Source: JANQUM01 sp047630355 (lineage in GTDB: Bacteria; Bacteroidota; Bacteroidia; Cytophagales; Spirosomataceae). From it: a stretch of DNA of 10,659 nt. The translations under genes and the position numbers were made by a program. This document shows positions 1-8,273 of the stretch, one piece after another (the stretch's first letter is position 1; every line of letters starts with the position of its first letter). The notes under the pieces were generated by a model. It did not search any database. It saw only the letters and a list, made by a program, of their open reading frames with translations, and was not told the origin of the DNA. The stretch spans positions 1 to 10,659 of the forward strand of contig JBLHXN010000114.1 of NCBI GenBank assembly GCA_047630355.1, given 5' to 3'.

Positions 1-144
1 TTTTCTCTCTAATCCATTATCATACGCTACCCACATATTTCGAGTATCAAAATCCTGCGGGAAGATTAATGTCAACTCAAATTTGTCCTGTGCGGTAGCA
101 TTCAAACAAAGAATTGAAAGTGCAAAACCAATAATATACTTCAT
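1..144 (-). CDS. N-terminus of an exported protein of unknown function (partial)
   Basis: The reading frame is open from ATG (complement of 142-144) to the left edge, giving 48 residues with the C-terminus outside the window. Residues 1-18 form a clear Sec signal peptide: MKY, a hydrophobic stretch IIGFALSILCL, then ATA before QDK. This looks like a type I cleavage site, with no lipobox cysteine. The mature start, KFELTLIFPQDFDTRNMWV, is beta-rich. It loosely resembles the N-terminal beta-domain (DUF4369-like) before the thioredoxin fold in Bacteroidota thiol-disulfide oxidoreductases, but too little is visible to assign a family. The ATG at 152-154 lies in another frame and gives no signal peptide, so the start at 144 is preferred. 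The gene lies 27 bases downstream of the PIG-L deacetylase gene on the same strand and is probably co-transcribed with it. Confidence 0.7.
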   Translation of the reverse strand, partial: MKYIIGFALSILCLNATAQDKFELTLIFPQDFDTRNMWVAYDNGLERK

Positions 145-171
145 GTTTTTTCATTTAAAGGGTTTCTTGCC

Positions 172-2634
172 TCACTCCACCGCAATTAAATTAGCCAACA
201 AGCGATACGCTCCGGGTACACCAACGGGCAATTGACGGAAGAATGAAAGTCCCGTAAAAATGTAATTTCCTTTGCCGTATTTGGCGTGAAGCAGACTTCC
301 TTCTAATTCGGTTTCGCCTTCGTCTTTCATTTTAAAAACGGTCTCGTATTTATCAGACCACGAGTCTGCGAAATAAAGTCCGCGTTCCTGAATCCAACCA
401 TCGAAATCGTTTTGTGTAATTTTGTTAGGGAAATTCAATAAGTTGTTCGACGAGTTTACAAACTCAATTTCGCTGTTTTCGTCGGTAACGCGGTCACGCC
501 CAATTCTGAGCGGGTACGGTCCAATTTCCAAGTCTTTATCACTGCGGTAAAAAGAGGAGGTTTGGTATTGAGTAATCAGTGTTCCGCCATCGTTCACGAA
601 TCCAAAAAGTTGAGCCTGAAAAAGCGGCAACCAGTTTTCGGTATTGTAAGCCCGAACGCCCACTATGACCACATCAAGAGATGGAAGTTCTGCAAGTAAA
701 TTCTGCTCGTTTAATTGTTTTACGGCGTAACCCATATTTTGCAATGCCGCCGGAACTTCGTCTCCCGCCCCCATAATATAACCGATTCGCTTCGGAGCAG
801 TCTTTAAATCAACCCGAATGGCTTCTGCCGTAGCTTTCGGGAAAAGCGTAGTGAGCGGAATGTGCTGATAGCCGATAGTTTGGTAACCGCGGTCATAGAT
901 TTTATCGTCTACCGTTACGATGGCTTTTATTTCGGTTTTAGAAGCTTCAGACGAAGGAAATAACTCAAATTTTACCACGGTTTCGTTCCCTTTTTCTTCA
1001 ATGGTGAAAGACTGCGAAGCAGGAGTGCTTTTCCAGCCAACAGGAAGCGATAATTTAACATCTCCGGCTACGTTGTCTTTTGAAGACTTGATTGTCAGTG
1101 AGACGCTTTTTGACTTGTTATCAGTGAATGTAAATACGTTTTGTTGAAAGTTCACCATCACTTCTGGCCGGACGGCGAGTGGTTGGTAAATTTCTCCGAA
1201 AGAAGGTTCAACGTATTTGTAAACGAGCGGCGTTTCAAAACTTATTGGCGTTCCTTCAATGGTGAAATTGTACGTAGCAATTAACGACGGCGGCTGAAAC
1301 GGAAGACCAACCAATGACTTATCCGGTACGTTATAAAAACCTTTATCCTGCTCTTCGAGTAGCCAATAAGGTTGAGATATTTTGTAATCTGCGTTGAAAT
1401 AAATTTTCTCCGTAAACTCCTCTAAATTGTTGTTGCTGAGCATTTTATTGACATTATTATTCGTCTCGTTATACGTAATTGATTCAAGCTTAATTACTTG
1501 GTTGGAGCGATTATTTGCCTGAAAAAATACTTGCAATGAATCATCTTGACTCACGTATTGATTTGCCGCAACTGCTTCCATCCATAAACCGCTGACCGAC
1601 AGAATGAGCGATTTTACTTCGTTTAATTTCAACGATTTGTAATGTGAGTCTGGCAGAAGACTTATTTGTTTATGAATCTCTAACAGCGGAGTTACTGATT
1701 TTACCGGATTTTTGAAATCAAAATTGCTAATAATTGACTCGATTTTCTTTCCAATTCCTTTTCCTCCTTTCACCCGATTCCAAGAAGTATCAACGCCGTC
1801 AAATACTGAAGACTTGGCTGGTTCACCTTTTACGTGAAGCAAGTAATCGGTGCGTTGATTACGTACTTTAGCGGCTCCAAATCCCTGGCTTTTGTGCATA
1901 CTGCGGGCTTCAGCGGCTATTTCGGGATACGATTCTCCGAGCACTTCGTTATAATCCCCCAATGAGACTTCGATGTAACTTCCTTCTTCGGGGCTTTGGT
2001 TCCTGAACCCACGGGCGTAATGATTCCAGACTAATCGCTTGGGCTGCCACACGGTAACTTCCTTCAGTTGGTCAGGAAATTTTGTGGCATCGGCGGCGAA
2101 GTCAAACGCTTCTGCGGCCAAAACGGCGGATGCTGAATGGTGTCCGTGTCCCGCTCGTTCATCCGGTGGAAAGCGAGTAATCATGACATCAGGTTGGAAC
2201 TTTCTGATGCGGAAAACTAAATCGTACAGCACTTTTTCCTCGCCCCACGTTTGTAGTGCTTCGTCGGTTGTTTTGGTATAACCAAAGTCAACGGCACGGG
2301 TAAAAAATTGCTTTCCGCCGTCAACGCTTCGGGCTTTAAGGAGCTCCTGCGTTCTTAAAACTCCGGCGGCGGCACCTTGTTCGGTTCCGAGTAAGTTCTG
2401 TCCGCCGTCGCCGCGGGTCATGGCGATGTAGGCGGTTTCAACTTTTTGATATTTAGAAAGCCACGTGATGAGGAGTGTATTTTCATCGTCTGGGTGGGCG
2501 GCTACGTACATAGCACTGCCAACGGTATTTAGCTTCAGTAAATCCTGGTAGATTTCACTGGAAGATTGTACCCGCTGCTGAGCGAAAGATACTATTGAAT
2601 AAAAAAATAAGCAGAAGCCGAGGGCTTTTTTCAT
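172..2634 (-). CDS. Secreted PIG-L/LmbE-family deacetylase with C-terminal GATase-like domain
   Basis: This 820-residue protein probably hydrolyses N-acetyl groups from sugars or related compounds outside the cytoplasm; the substrate is unknown. Residues 1-19 are a signal peptide (MKKALGF...VSFAQ). The PIG-L/LmbE zinc-hydrolase domain spans about 40-240. It carries AHPDDE at 46-51, with H47 and D50 as predicted zinc ligands and D49 as catalytic base, and the second motif GHGHH at 162-166, with H166 the likely third ligand. These assignments follow MshB and LmbE relatives. The middle (about 360-600) is beta-rich, and 485-590 resembles an NPCBM-associated/NEW3 beta-sandwich. Residues 615-820 look like a class I glutamine-amidotransferase or ThuA-like fold (IGYIMGAGDEVPAAL, DVVIVGVRAYN, GGTLITQYQTSS). 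No cysteine sits at the expected nucleophile elbow, so this part is probably structural or binding. Most PIG-L enzymes are single domains of roughly 220-300 residues; this long exported form is a type I recall from Bacteroidota. It is the first gene of a minus-strand pair. The start is set by the signal peptide. Confidence 0.88.
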   Translation of the reverse strand: MKKALGFCLFFYSIVSFAQQRVQSSSEIYQDLLKLNTVGSAMYVAAHPDDENTLLITWLSKYQKVETAYIAMTRGDGGQNLLGTEQGAAAGVLRTQELLKARSVDGGKQFFTRAVDFGYTKTTDEALQTWGEEKVLYDLVFRIRKFQPDVMITRFPPDERAGHGHHSASAVLAAEAFDFAADATKFPDQLKEVTVWQPKRLVWNHYARGFRNQSPEEGSYIEVSLGDYNEVLGESYPEIAAEARSMHKSQGFGAAKVRNQRTDYLLHVKGEPAKSSVFDGVDTSWNRVKGGKGIGKKIESIISNFDFKNPVKSVTPLLEIHKQISLLPDSHYKSLKLNEVKSLILSVSGLWMEAVAANQYVSQDDSLQVFFQANNRSNQVIKLESITYNETNNNVNKMLSNNNLEEFTEKIYFNADYKISQPYWLLEEQDKGFYNVPDKSLVGLPFQPPSLIATYNFTIEGTPISFETPLVYKYVEPSFGEIYQPLAVRPEVMVNFQQNVFTFTDNKSKSVSLTIKSSKDNVAGDVKLSLPVGWKSTPASQSFTIEEKGNETVVKFELFPSSEASKTEIKAIVTVDDKIYDRGYQTIGYQHIPLTTLFPKATAEAIRVDLKTAPKRIGYIMGAGDEVPAALQNMGYAVKQLNEQNLLAELPSLDVVIVGVRAYNTENWLPLFQAQLFGFVNDGGTLITQYQTSSFYRSDKDLEIGPYPLRIGRDRVTDENSEIEFVNSSNNLLNFPNKITQNDFDGWIQERGLYFADSWSDKYETVFKMKDEGETELEGSLLHAKYGKGNYIFTGLSFFRQLPVGVPGAYRLLANLIAVE

Positions 2635-2718
2635 AAATTAGTGAATTATTTTAGGTGCGGAATAGAATAAGGTAATTTCGTTAAATGAATTACTTAGTAA
2701 GTCATAAAGGTCTAACAT
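2635..2718. promoter_or_regulatory. Divergent intergenic region, probable promoters for the PIG-L and protease genes
   Basis: These 84 AT-rich bases separate two divergently transcribed genes, so promoters for both should lie here or just inside the genes. On the plus strand, TAATTTCG at 2673-2680 matches the Bacteroidota -7 consensus TAnnTTTG at all but one defined position, but no convincing -33 TTTG lies at the right distance upstream. On the minus strand I found no match. An AAGG at 2706-2709 could act as a weak ribosome-binding site for the protease gene. The promoter role is inferred mainly from gene orientation. Confidence 0.35.
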
Positions 2719-5523
2719 ATGAGGTACATATTAATTTTACTACTTACATCATCGTCTTTGTTTGCTCAGGAGGATTTAAACGAAATATACGTAAAACTTA
2801 AACTATCTAACTTTAATGCGAGAAATAATACTTTGCAGGTTCAGGTTGCCTCAGAACTATTTTTTCTTCAGCCTCAAATTCTCGCGGAGATTAATAAAGC
2901 CTCTCGCCCTTTTTATCGTGCAAAAACTAAAGGTCTGAACCGGGTTTACGTGCTTTCGTTTGGTGATAACGTACAAATAAACGAACTAATTTCTCAAATT
3001 AAATCAAATTCGGCGGTTGAATTAGTCGAGCGGAAACGAATCAGAAAAATTATTGTAACCCCTAATGACCCAAGTGTTGGTAATCAATGGTTTTTAAGTA
3101 AAGTTCAGGCGTTTGCGGCGTGGGATATTGTAATACCGAGTGGTACGGTGAAAGTGGCGGTGGTAGATAACGCTATTCAGACCACACACCCTGATCTTGC
3201 CGCAAACATGCTGCCGGGTTACGATGCCTCTGATTTAGACAACGACCCAAATCCGCCGAACGATAACTTTAGTCACGGAACGCACGTTGCCGGAATTGTA
3301 AGTGCAGTCACTAATAACTCGATTGGAATTGCATCAGCGGCAAATAATCGGGTAAAAATATTACCCATAAAAGCTACGCCTGATAACGGAGACCCGCGAG
3401 GGATTTACACCGGTTACGAAGGAATTCAGTGGGCAATTGATAATAACGCCGACATCATCAGCCTTTCTTGGGGTGGGGGCGGCTATTCACAAATTGAGCA
3501 AGACGTAATCGATCAGGCTCACGCACAAGGAATTGTAGTACTTGCGGCTGCGGGGAATGATAACAACGAAAATCCGAGCTATCCGGCATCGTACAGCCAC
3601 GTTATTTCTGTGGCGAGTCTGGATGATAATGACTCCAAAAGTTCGTTTTCAACCTACGGAACTTCGGTTGATATTTCGGCTCCTGGTCGTGGGATTTTGA
3701 GTACCATTCCAACTAATCAGTACGCTTCGTTTAGCGGTACATCCATGGCTACTCCGCTGGTGGCATCAATTTGTGGTTATTTGCTGTCGGGTTATCCGAC
3801 GCTTACGCCAGATGAAGTAGAACAATTAATTAAAAAAACTTCGGACGATATTAGTACGCAAAACCCTTCGTTGACGGGTAAACTTGGAGCTGGGCGAATA
3901 AACATGTACAAATTGATTGCGTGTAAAAACTCTAACCTTGATGACGTTTCGATTTCGGCAAATGGTTTGCTAAGCATTTGTCAGGGAAGTAGCATTACGT
4001 TAAAACTCAGTTCGCCCGCTGTTATTCCGGCATCAGCAACGTATCAATGGTTTAAAGACAATCAATCCGTTGCGAATGCAGTTGCAGATTCGATTGTAAC
4101 ATCTACTCCGGGTGAATATTACCTGAAAGTTCTGGATGGAGTTTGTGAAATTAATTCAAACAATAAACGGGTTGTTTTTAACACTATATATTCTCCAACA
4201 CCAACCGTGAATTACGTAGAAACATTTTACTGTGATACGCCAACTGTACAGGAGCAACTCACGGCTACGTCAGGTAATTGTAATTTCTCCGGGCCGAAAC
4301 AATTTACTTATTCGGGTCCGGTTGTTGGTTTTGATGCGAACGAAAAGAGCGGCGATTTTCCAACCGCCACAGTGAACGGTTTGGCGGGAGTAGTTCAAAA
4401 CGTAAGCGTTTCAATAACCTGGCAAAAGAAAGATGTCTTCTCGATAAATTCTTGCGGTGATGTTGACGCCGGAGGAATACCTTACAATGAAGAAGTTGAA
4501 TTCAAACTCATATCTCCCGAAGGGGTGGAAGTAGTACTAATAAGCAGTGGAACGTACGCTACCGGAACGACCACTTCAGGATTGGTGACCACTGTTTTTA
4601 CATCAACCGGAACACCGATAGCTGCAAATTCACTGCCGAGTAGCGGTACATTTTCGCCCGCCCAAAGTTTTAACTCATTGATTGGTGAATTGCCCAACGG
4701 AGTTTGGACACTCGACGCAAATGATGATTCGTTTGTTGACCCGCTTTGCGTTTCTGTCTTTAGTGTTACCATTGAAACCGATGCACCGAACGGTCCGCCA
4801 ACTTATACGTGGTGGGATAACCCGGTTAGTGGTAATTTGATTTACACCGGAGCCGCCTTCACCCCTCCAACAAACTTAGTTGGAAATCAGGCGGTTTATG
4901 TACAATCCAATTGCGGAGGAGCTTGTCCGAGTCCACGGGTAAAGGCTGAATACTTTATCAGAAATGTACCTTACATAGTAGCTTTCCCAATTAATAACTA
5001 TTACCTGACTCAAGGTGGTACTACAACTGTTACTACTACAGACTCAACTTTCACAATTTCTCAATCAGGAGTAAACGGTACGACCTCCAGTAATACTTTC
5101 CCCTCTGACAGTCCTTTAAATTCACCAATAACTGTATGTGAAGAAACCTGCTACGTTCTAATCGCTACGGGTTGTTCTAACGGAAATGTAGATTGGAGCG
5201 ACGGGTCAAAAGGAGAAGGCATTATCATTTGTGTAAGTAGTGCTTATAATATTACCGCTACTTGCGATAAAACGATGACTTGCCTCATGATGGGTTCTAA
5301 TGTTTTCGAATTCAAAAATCCGAATGAGAACCTGATGCTCAGCCGACGGGTGAGTATAAACAGCAATCAGGAAACAGACAGTCAGATTATAGAATCAAAT
5401 CAGTTTATCGAAACGCCTTCAGAAGTAGATTACCGTGCTACGAAAAAAATTACGCTTAATCCCGGTTTTACGGTGAGCGGGAACTCCACTTTTTCGGCGA
5501 CAATCAGCGGTTGCCCTAATTAA
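2719..5523 (+). CDS. Secreted subtilisin-like (S8) serine protease with Ig-like, P-domain-like and C-terminal tag-like domains
   Basis: This 934-residue exported endopeptidase begins with a signal peptide at 1-16 (MRYILILLL...LFAQ). Residues 20-112 look like a fervidolysin-type propeptide. The S8 domain covers about 120-402. Its catalytic triad is D150 (VAVVDNAIQ), H186 (SHGTHVAGIV) and S342 (SGTSMATP), with oxyanion-hole N280 (AAAGN). All key residues are present, so it should be active. D150 is followed by N-A rather than the common T/S-G. After the protease come an Ig-like domain (about 405-487, YQWFKDNQ), a proprotein-convertase P-domain-like beta-sandwich (about 500-688, FKLISPEGVEVVLISS and GELPNGVWTLDANDD), an Ig-like repeat (about 694-748, TYTWWDNPVSG) and a further Cys-containing repeat (about 805-850). 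The C-terminus (about 850-934, ITLNPGFTVSGNSTF, ending SGCPN) resembles the 3-coathanger/GCX_COOH end domain of Cytophagales secreted proteins, a probable sorting or anchoring module. The gene stands alone, with 116 bases before hppA. The target protein is unknown; nutrient proteolysis or surface-protein processing are both possible. Confidence 0.9.
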   Translation: MRYILILLLTSSSLFAQEDLNEIYVKLKLSNFNARNNTLQVQVASELFFLQPQILAEINKASRPFYRAKTKGLNRVYVLSFGDNVQINELISQIKSNSAVELVERKRIRKIIVTPNDPSVGNQWFLSKVQAFAAWDIVIPSGTVKVAVVDNAIQTTHPDLAANMLPGYDASDLDNDPNPPNDNFSHGTHVAGIVSAVTNNSIGIASAANNRVKILPIKATPDNGDPRGIYTGYEGIQWAIDNNADIISLSWGGGGYSQIEQDVIDQAHAQGIVVLAAAGNDNNENPSYPASYSHVISVASLDDNDSKSSFSTYGTSVDISAPGRGILSTIPTNQYASFSGTSMATPLVASICGYLLSGYPTLTPDEVEQLIKKTSDDISTQNPSLTGKLGAGRINMYKLIACKNSNLDDVSISANGLLSICQGSSITLKLSSPAVIPASATYQWFKDNQSVANAVADSIVTSTPGEYYLKVLDGVCEINSNNKRVVFNTIYSPTPTVNYVETFYCDTPTVQEQLTATSGNCNFSGPKQFTYSGPVVGFDANEKSGDFPTATVNGLAGVVQNVSVSITWQKKDVFSINSCGDVDAGGIPYNEEVEFKLISPEGVEVVLISSGTYATGTTTSGLVTTVFTSTGTPIAANSLPSSGTFSPAQSFNSLIGELPNGVWTLDANDDSFVDPLCVSVFSVTIETDAPNGPPTYTWWDNPVSGNLIYTGAAFTPPTNLVGNQAVYVQSNCGGACPSPRVKAEYFIRNVPYIVAFPINNYYLTQGGTTTVTTTDSTFTISQSGVNGTTSSNTFPSDSPLNSPITVCEETCYVLIATGCSNGNVDWSDGSKGEGIIICVSSAYNITATCDKTMTCLMMGSNVFEFKNPNENLMLSRRVSINSNQETDSQIIESNQFIETPSEVDYRATKKITLNPGFTVSGNSTFSATISGCPN

Positions 5524-5557
5524 ATGTCTATAAAATCTTCAATTTTGAACATTTCAT

Positions 5558-5587
5558 TTTGAATTAAACCCGAATGCCCTAAATTTG
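5558..5587 (+). promoter_or_regulatory. Bacteroidota-type promoter for hppA
   Basis: TTTG at 5558-5561 and TAAATTTG at 5580-5587 match the Bacteroidota primary sigma factor consensus (-33 TTTG and -7 TAnnTTTG), with an 18-base spacer. Transcription should begin about 5592-5597, giving a leader of roughly 45 bases before the ATG at 5640. The match is exact at all defined bases. No Shine-Dalgarno sequence precedes the ATG, as is usual in this phylum. I saw no riboswitch-like fold in the leader. Confidence 0.68.
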
Positions 5588-5639
5588 CGGGTCGTTCTCA
5601 AATGTGAAAACATATTTTTAACCAAACTAAACTTATTGT

Positions 5640-8258
5640 ATGAATTCAATTGTATATCTAATACCCGTTCTCGGACTCGTCGGGTTAGTATTCATGGTTA
5701 TTAAAGCCCAATGGGTAACCAAACAAGACGCTGGAAACGACCGCATGCGGGAAATTTCTGATGCCATTGCTGATGGTGCACTTGCTTTCTTAAAAGCTGA
5801 ATGGAAAGTTCTCGGCATATTCGGCGTAGTGGTTGCTGCTTTGTTGGCTTGGTCTGGTACGCTCGTTGAGTCATCTAACTGGCTCATTGGAGTAGCCTTC
5901 GTTATTGGTGCTGTTACTTCGGCATTTGCGGGGTATATCGGTATGAATATCGCTACGAAAGCCAACGTGCGTACTACGCAGGCGGCTCGTACCTCACTAA
6001 AAGAAGCCCTTAACGTATCTTTCACCGGAGGTTCTGTAATGGGACTTGGCGTTGCCGGATTGGCTGTATTAGGTATCAGTATTTTATTCATTTGGTTTTA
6101 TAATACGTTCGTCGGTGCTGACGGTGATCCAAAGGGTGAAGAAATGGCACGTGCTTTGGAAGTACTTGCCGGGTTCTCACTTGGTGCTGAATCAATTGCT
6201 TTGTTTGCCCGCGTAGGTGGCGGTATTTATACAAAAGCTGCAGATGTAGGAGCTGACTTAGTAGGAAAAGTAGAAGCAGGAATCCCGGAAGATGATCCTC
6301 GTAATCCCGCAACTATCGCCGATAACGTAGGTGATAACGTGGGTGATGTAGCCGGAATGGGAGCTGATTTATTCGGTTCTTACGTTGCCACAATCTTAGC
6401 CACGATGGTTTTAGGCCGTGAAATTACTGCCGAAGATAATTTTGGCGGCATTGCCCCAATTTTACTTCCGATGCTTATCGCCGGAATGGGTTTAATATTC
6501 TCAGCCATCAGTACATTCTTCGTTCGGGTAAAAGATGACAATGGTAATGTTCAGACCGCTTTAAATATCGGAAACTGGGGTTCAATTGCTTTAACAGCTA
6601 TTGGTTCGTACCCGTTGGTTCTGTACATATTACCCGAAAATATGAGTATCCGTGGTGTTGATTTCACCAATATGGATGTTTTCTACTCCATTATTTTAGG
6701 ATTAGTAGTTGGTGCAATTATGTCTTACGTGACGGAATATTACACCGCAATGGGCAAACGTCCGGTACAGTCGATTGTAAATCAGTCTTCTACAGGACAC
6801 GCTACAAACATTATTGGTGGTCTTTCAGTGGGTATGGAATCAACCGTTATTCCGACCATCGTCTTAGCAGCTGGAATTTATTTGTCTTACGAATTTGCCG
6901 GATTTTACGGTGTGGCTATTTCTGCCGCCGGTATGATGGCAACAACTGCCATGCAGTTAGCCATTGATGCATTCGGACCAATTGCGGATAACGCCGGAGG
7001 AATCGCCGAAATGAGTGCGATGCCAAGTGAAGTCCGCGATCGTACTGACACATTAGACGCCGTTGGTAACACTACTGCTGCGGCTGGTAAAGGTTTTGCT
7101 ATTGCCTCAGCAGCATTGACTGCTCTTGCATTATTTGCCGCCTTCGTGGGGCTTTCGGGAATTACATCCATTGATATTTATAAAGCTGATGTCTTAGCCG
7201 GATTACTTGTTGGAGCAATGATTCCTTACATCTTTTCGTCATTGGCGATTGCCGCCGTTGGGCGTGCTGCCATGGAAATGGTGGAAGAGGTTCGTCGTCA
7301 GTTCCGTGAAATTCCCGGAATCATGGAAGGAACGGCTAAGCCGGAATACGACAAATGCGTTGATATTTCAACAAAAGCTTCCATCCGTGAAATGATTGCT
7401 CCCGGTCTTATTGCTTTAATTGTTCCAGTCGCCGTTGGTTTCGCTTTCGGTCCTGAAGTATTAGGTGGTCTTTTAGCTGGTGTTACCGTTTCTGGTGTAT
7501 TGATGGGGATTTTTATGAATAACGCTGGCGGAGCTTGGGATAACGCTAAAAAATCTTTCGAAAAAGGTGTTATGGTCAACGGGGTAATGGAATATAAGGG
7601 TTCTGAGCCACACAAAGCTGCCGTAACTGGTGATACCGTTGGTGATCCTTTCAAAGATACGTCAGGTCCTTCAATGAACATTTTGATTAAGTTAATGTCA
7701 ATCGTTTCGTTGGTAATTGCTCCTCACATTGCCGTAAATTCAGGCGGACTTAGTGAAATGGAAGAAGTAGTCATCGAAGAAGTTATTGAAATACCAGTTG
7801 TGGAAAGCGTTTCGAAAACGTTGACCAATGGAACTTCGCTGAATTTCATGAAAGGCGGAATTGAAGATCAACTGATAGGTTTTATCGAAGACGATTCTAA
7901 AGAAGCTGGAAAAGAAAACTGGTTCAACTTTGTTGACCTAAACTTCGAATCAGAAAAAGCGAGAATCGACGAGGAAACAATTAGTGAGGTGGAGAATATC
8001 TACGAAATTCTTAAAGCATATCCGGAAGTTGACATCAGAATTGGTGGATACTCAGATAATACTGGTAGCTCAGAATTCAATCAAAAACTTTCTGCCGATC
8101 GTGCGGAAGCAGTAAAGGTTGTTTTGGTTACAAAAGGTATTGCAGGTCCTCGTATTACTACCGAAGGTTACGGAGAAGAGCACCCCGTAGCTTCAAATGA
8201 TACCGAAGTAGGCCGTGCTCAAAATCGCAGAATTGCGGTGAGCGTTCGTAAGAAATAA
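5640..8258 (+). CDS. hppA: Membrane-bound ion-pumping pyrophosphatase fused to a C-terminal OmpA-like peptidoglycan-binding domain
   Basis: The enzyme hydrolyses cytoplasmic pyrophosphate and pumps H+ or Na+ across the inner membrane. Residues 1-700 are a full mPPase core (family usual length roughly 660-770), with about 16 hydrophobic segments. PPi/Mg2+ loop motifs include YTKAADVGADLVGKVEAGIP (197-216), NPATIADNVGDNVGDVAGMG (222-241), FGPIADNAGG (445-454), NNAGGAWDNAKK (627-638) and GDTVGDPFKDTSGPS (664-678). GNTTAAAGKG (476-485) has A480 and G483 where K+-dependent enzymes have Ala and Gly/Thr, so K+ activation is predicted. The gate glutamate is absent three and seven residues after D243 (G246, A250), while E184 occurs in TM5, which favours H+ transport. 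After TM16, an acidic linker (703-724) leads into an OmpA module (about 725-872). This contains GGYSDNTGS (802-810) and N814xxLSxxRAxxVxxxL829. D806 and R821 match the diaminopimelate-binding Asp and Arg, including their 15-residue spacing. mPPase C-termini face the periplasm, so wall binding is topologically possible. Own promoter and terminator; monocistronic. Confidence 0.95.
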   Translation: MNSIVYLIPVLGLVGLVFMVIKAQWVTKQDAGNDRMREISDAIADGALAFLKAEWKVLGIFGVVVAALLAWSGTLVESSNWLIGVAFVIGAVTSAFAGYIGMNIATKANVRTTQAARTSLKEALNVSFTGGSVMGLGVAGLAVLGISILFIWFYNTFVGADGDPKGEEMARALEVLAGFSLGAESIALFARVGGGIYTKAADVGADLVGKVEAGIPEDDPRNPATIADNVGDNVGDVAGMGADLFGSYVATILATMVLGREITAEDNFGGIAPILLPMLIAGMGLIFSAISTFFVRVKDDNGNVQTALNIGNWGSIALTAIGSYPLVLYILPENMSIRGVDFTNMDVFYSIILGLVVGAIMSYVTEYYTAMGKRPVQSIVNQSSTGHATNIIGGLSVGMESTVIPTIVLAAGIYLSYEFAGFYGVAISAAGMMATTAMQLAIDAFGPIADNAGGIAEMSAMPSEVRDRTDTLDAVGNTTAAAGKGFAIASAALTALALFAAFVGLSGITSIDIYKADVLAGLLVGAMIPYIFSSLAIAAVGRAAMEMVEEVRRQFREIPGIMEGTAKPEYDKCVDISTKASIREMIAPGLIALIVPVAVGFAFGPEVLGGLLAGVTVSGVLMGIFMNNAGGAWDNAKKSFEKGVMVNGVMEYKGSEPHKAAVTGDTVGDPFKDTSGPSMNILIKLMSIVSLVIAPHIAVNSGGLSEMEEVVIEEVIEIPVVESVSKTLTNGTSLNFMKGGIEDQLIGFIEDDSKEAGKENWFNFVDLNFESEKARIDEETISEVENIYEILKAYPEVDIRIGGYSDNTGSSEFNQKLSADRAEAVKVVLVTKGIAGPRITTEGYGEEHPVASNDTEVGRAQNRRIAVSVRKK

Positions 8259-8273
8259 TTTTAGTTAGTTGAG

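Noticed and set aside
5542..5563. Direct repeat ATTTTGAA (5542-5549 and 5556-5563) upstream of hppA as a possible operator.
   Set aside because: It is an 8-base AT-rich repeat in an AT-rich spacer. The second copy includes the -33 TTTG of the promoter, and there is no symmetry or third copy to support a regulator site.
5568..5590. Possible terminator for the protease gene (CCCG...CGGG).
   Set aside because: Only four pairs could form, with a long loop and no T run. I see no convincing terminator between the protease gene and hppA.
5633..6312. Antisense open frames opposite hppA, and similar ones opposite trpS and the protease.
   Set aside because: Composition is low-complexity and set by the codon pattern of the real gene on the other strand. 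None shows a domain, signal peptide or start context.
6322..6354. Short tandem repeat-like DNA (gataacgt.ggtgat) in hppA.
   Set aside because: It encodes the DNVGDNVGD metal-binding motif found across the mPPase family, so it is protein-level conservation rather than a DNA repeat element.
7740..7860. The OmpA part could be a separate gene starting at an internal ATG (M707 or M737).
   Set aside because: The frame is continuous with the pyrophosphatase. There is no stop codon, and no signal peptide or lipobox follows either internal ATG. A free product would stay in the cytoplasm, where an OmpA domain has no target.
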